Assembly: GCA_900758315.1 (NCBI GenBank) | Contig: CAAERF010000025.1 | Coordinates: 1 to 16,123 of the forward strand | Length of the DNA stretch: 16,123 bases | Direction of reading: 5' to 3' | Source of the DNA: an uncultured Oscillospiraceae bacterium | GTDB lineage: Bacteria; Bacillota; Clostridia; Oscillospirales; Oscillospiraceae | Shown: positions 14,347 through 16,123 of the stretch, piece after piece | Position numbering within the stretch: position 1 is the stretch's first letter | How the letters are laid out: each line of letters opens with the position of its first letter | Program-made: the position numbers and the translations under genes | Notes under the pieces: model-generated | Told to the model about the DNA's origin: nothing | The model's input: only the letters and a program-made list of their open reading frames with translations | Databases searched by the model: none

Positions 14347-15372
14347 TCAGGACTGGCAGGCGGTGATGAGGCTCATCTTGTAGACCTCGTCGGCGTTGCA
14401 GCCACGGGACAGGTCGTTGATGGGAGCGTTCAGGCCCTGCAGAATGGGGCCGTAGGCAGCGTAGCCGCCCAGACGCTGTGCGATCTTGTAGCCGATGTTG
14501 CCGGCCTCGATGCAGGGGAAGATGAAGGTGTTGGCCTGACCGGCGACCTTGCTGCCCTTGCACTTGACCTGTGCGACCTCGGGAGCAACGGCTGCGTCGA
14601 ACTGCAGCTCGCCGTCAATAGCCAGCTCGGGGGCCATCTCCTGAGCCTTGATGACAGCGTCGTGGCTCAGAGCGACGGTGCCGCCCTTGCCGGAACCCTT
14701 GGTGGAGAAGCTCAGGACAGCGACCTTCGGGTCGATGCCGAACAGCTTAGCGGTCTTAGCGGTCTCGACAGCCACCTCAGCCAGCTTGGCAGAAGCAGCG
14801 ACCTTGACCTCGCCGGTAGCCTTATCGACGGTATCGGTGTAGTCGATGTTGACGGCGCAGTCGCCCATAGCGATGCGCTTCAGGCCCTCTTCGCCGCAGT
14901 CACGGTCCAGAATGAAGCAGGAGCTCACCAGATGAGCGCCCTTCTTGGTCTTGACCAGCTGCAGAGCGGGACGGATGGTGTCGGCGGTGGAGTAGGTAGC
15001 GCCGCCCAGCAGGCAGTCAGCCTTGCCCATCTTGACCAGCATGGTGCCGAAGTAGTTGGACTTCTTCAGCAGAGCAGTGCACTCCTCTGCGGTCTGCTTG
15101 CCCTTGCGCAGCTCGACCATGGTGTTGACCATCTCATCGAAGCCGGCGTAGTTCTCAGGGTCGATGATCTCAGCTGCGGAAATATCAAAATTGCCAGCAG
15201 CGGCAGCAGCCTTGCACTCTGCCTCGTTGCCGACCATAACAACTTTCAACACGCCCTCAGCCAGCAGCTTGCTTGCGGCCTCCAAGATGCGGGGGTCATT
15301 GCCCTCGGTAAAAACGATCGTCTTGGGGTTTGCCTTCAGCTGGGCTACCAGGGGTGCAAACATATCAGCCAT
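14347..15372 (-). CDS. pta: Phosphate acetyltransferase (phosphotransacetylase)
   Basis: This 341-residue enzyme converts acetyl-CoA and phosphate to acetyl-phosphate and CoA. Acetate kinase then uses acetyl-phosphate to make ATP, or runs the pathway in reverse. It is cytosolic and central to fermentative acetate metabolism. Family motifs are clear: TEGNDPR (22-28), LLGGATYSTADTIRPAL (121-137), SFSTKGSG (221-228), QFDAA (257-261), NTFIFPCIEAGNIGYK (281-296) and GLNAPINDLSRGC (313-325). Length fits the short, single-domain class. GGAGG precedes the ATG by about 10 nt. The acetate kinase gene is not in the window. Codon use is strongly GC-rich and biased, as for a highly expressed host gene. 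It is followed by a strong terminator and diverges from a uracil-DNA glycosylase gene. Confidence 0.96.
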   Translation of the reverse strand: MADMFAPLVAQLKANPKTIVFTEGNDPRILEAASKLLAEGVLKVVMVGNEAECKAAAAAGNFDISAAEIIDPENYAGFDEMVNTMVELRKGKQTAEECTALLKKSNYFGTMLVKMGKADCLLGGATYSTADTIRPALQLVKTKKGAHLVSSCFILDRDCGEEGLKRIAMGDCAVNIDYTDTVDKATGEVKVAASAKLAEVAVETAKTAKLFGIDPKVAVLSFSTKGSGKGGTVALSHDAVIKAQEMAPELAIDGELQFDAAVAPEVAQVKCKGSKVAGQANTFIFPCIEAGNIGYKIAQRLGGYAAYGPILQGLNAPINDLSRGCNADEVYKMSLITACQS

Positions 15373-15408
15373 TGTTGATTACCTCCGAAATTACTTTGCA
15401 ATTATTCC

Positions 15409-15427
15409 GGGCATCACAGATATGCCC
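15409..15427. other. Small hairpin in the pta leader
   Basis: GGGCAT (15409-15414) pairs with ATGCCC (15422-15427) around a 7-nt loop, followed on the + strand by TTCTTTTTT. It lies in the predicted 5' untranslated region of pta. Read from the + strand it looks like a weak intrinsic terminator; read from the - strand it is a leader hairpin. The stem is only 6 bp. Confidence 0.35.
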
Positions 15428-15436
15428 TTCTTTTTT

Positions 15437-15491
15437 ATTCTAGCACAGAGTCAGAAAACTTCAAGACAAATCTTGAATTTTGTGGTATATT
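15437..15491. promoter_or_regulatory. Divergent promoters of pta and uracil-DNA glycosylase sharing an inverted repeat
   Basis: For pta (- strand), TTGAAG (15459-15464) and TAGAAT (15437-15442) are 16 bp apart, with TGC as an extended -10. For the glycosylase (+ strand), AAGACA (15463-15468) and TATATT (15486-15491) are 17 bp apart, with TGG as an extended -10. The two -35 boxes overlap, and both lie within TTCAAGA-CAAA-TCTTGAA (15460-15477), a perfect 18-bp inverted repeat that could be an operator for both genes. Confidence 0.55.
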
Positions 15492-15559
15492 TTAAGGAAG
15501 AAATCGTGCGATGATTTGTTAAGAAAATGTCATTTAGTTTGTGAGAGGATACCGAGCTT

Positions 15560-16123
15560 ATGGATTGGGAAACACTGAAAACCGACTGTCTCGCCTGTCA
15601 GCGCTGTCCGCTGCACACCACCCGGCACAACGTGGTGTTCGGGCAGGGCGTGGAGAATGCCGAGGTGCTCTTCGTGGGCGAAGGCCCCGGCCAGAGCGAG
15701 GACGAACAGGGCCTGCCCTTCGTGGGACGCAGCGGCCAGCTGCTGGACAAATACCTCTTCGCCATCGACCTCGACCGTGCCTCCAACTGCTATATCGCCA
15801 ACATCGTCAAGTGCCGCCCGCCCCAGAACCGCGACCCCCTGCCCGCCGAGAGCGAAGCCTGTATGCCCTGGCTGCGAGAGCAGTTCCGTCTGCTGCGGCC
15901 TAAAATCGTCGTCTGCCTGGGCCGCATCGCCGCCCAGCGGATGATACGCGCCGACTTTTCGGTGACGAAGGAGCACGGCACCTTTATTGAGAAGAACGGC
16001 ATCCTCTTCATGGGGACGTTCCACCCCGCCGCCCTGCTCCGTCAGCCCCAGAACAAGCCGGAGGCTTTCGGCGACTTTGTGGCCCTGCGGGATAAAATAC
16101 ACGAGGTGTGCGAGCATACCTAC
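15560..16123 (+). CDS. Family 4 (Fe-S) uracil-DNA glycosylase, 3' end cut by the window
   Basis: 188 codons are visible and the frame is open to the last base, so the gene continues beyond the window. The protein removes uracil from DNA, the first step of base-excision repair. C13 and C16 (CQRC), C85 (VKCRPP) and C101 (EACMP) are at the spacing of the four cluster-binding cysteines of family 4. GEGPGQSEDEQGLPFVGRSG (40-59) is the catalytic motif 1 region and HPAALLR (155-161) is motif 2. Family members are usually about 190-220 residues, so little is missing. ATG 15560 has AGAGGA at 15544-15549. The gene is GC-rich and host-like. An apparent ORF from 15541 in another frame is a shadow. Confidence 0.93.
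   Translation, partial: MDWETLKTDCLACQRCPLHTTRHNVVFGQGVENAEVLFVGEGPGQSEDEQGLPFVGRSGQLLDKYLFAIDLDRASNCYIANIVKCRPPQNRDPLPAESEACMPWLREQFRLLRPKIVVCLGRIAAQRMIRADFSVTKEHGTFIEKNGILFMGTFHPAALLRQPQNKPEAFGDFVALRDKIHEVCEHTY

Noticed and set aside
14269..15378. A 369-codon open frame on the + strand opposite pta
   Set aside because: It is a shadow of the GC-rich pta gene, with low-complexity A/G/L/D/V composition and no family motif. It also begins just before the pta terminator.
1..16123. CRISPR array, tRNA, rRNA or insertion sequence
   Set aside because: No evenly spaced repeats, cloverleaf, conserved rRNA segments or transposase frames were found on either strand.

Overview
The window reads as a gut-type Clostridia chromosome, most likely Oscillospiraceae/Ruminococcaceae-like. 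This rests on the GC-rich phosphotransacetylase and family-4 uracil-DNA glycosylase genes, strong GGAGG ribosome sites, and a secreted protein carrying a motif common in clostridial surface proteins. No species can be named from the sequence alone.

Region 1 (1-8940) is a defence island on the + strand. A leader full of hairpins precedes five tightly spaced genes: a type III-like methyltransferase (mod), an AAA ATPase fused to a DUF4435/TOPRIM-like domain (PARIS-like), a type III Res helicase-nuclease, a second beta-class DNA methyltransferase with a TSPPY motif, and a DGQHR-domain protein. Spacings are 16, 13 and 10 nt, then an 11-nt overlap, and a long hairpin closes the set. Base composition changes sharply inside the operon. 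Mod ends and Res are GC-rich (about 53-63% in lines counted by hand), the ATPase gene is near 40%, and the last two genes are AT-rich (about 27-38%). The operon therefore looks assembled from modules. The best candidate for an undescribed system is the ATPase-DUF4435 gene sitting between mod and res, with the methyltransferase-DGQHR pair attached behind.

Region 2 (8938-12260) holds a small convergent hypothetical gene. It is followed by a three-gene operon joined by ATGA stop/start overlaps: an XRE repressor behind a near-consensus promoter with nested inverted repeats, a YhcG-type PD-(D/E)XK nuclease, and a large serine recombinase. The recombinase probably moves the whole island. Its stop codon lies inside a perfect bidirectional terminator hairpin, and GC-rich host-like DNA begins just beyond. 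This is the likely right edge of the element; the left edge is outside the window.

Region 3 (12260-16123) looks like host chromosome. On the - strand, a lipoprotein with a pectate-lyase-like beta-helix is co-oriented with a small secreted protein. Next comes pta with its terminator. Divergent from pta is a partial family-4 uracil-DNA glycosylase gene that runs off the end. The pta and glycosylase promoters overlap at one perfect inverted repeat. No tRNA, rRNA, CRISPR array or insertion sequence was seen.
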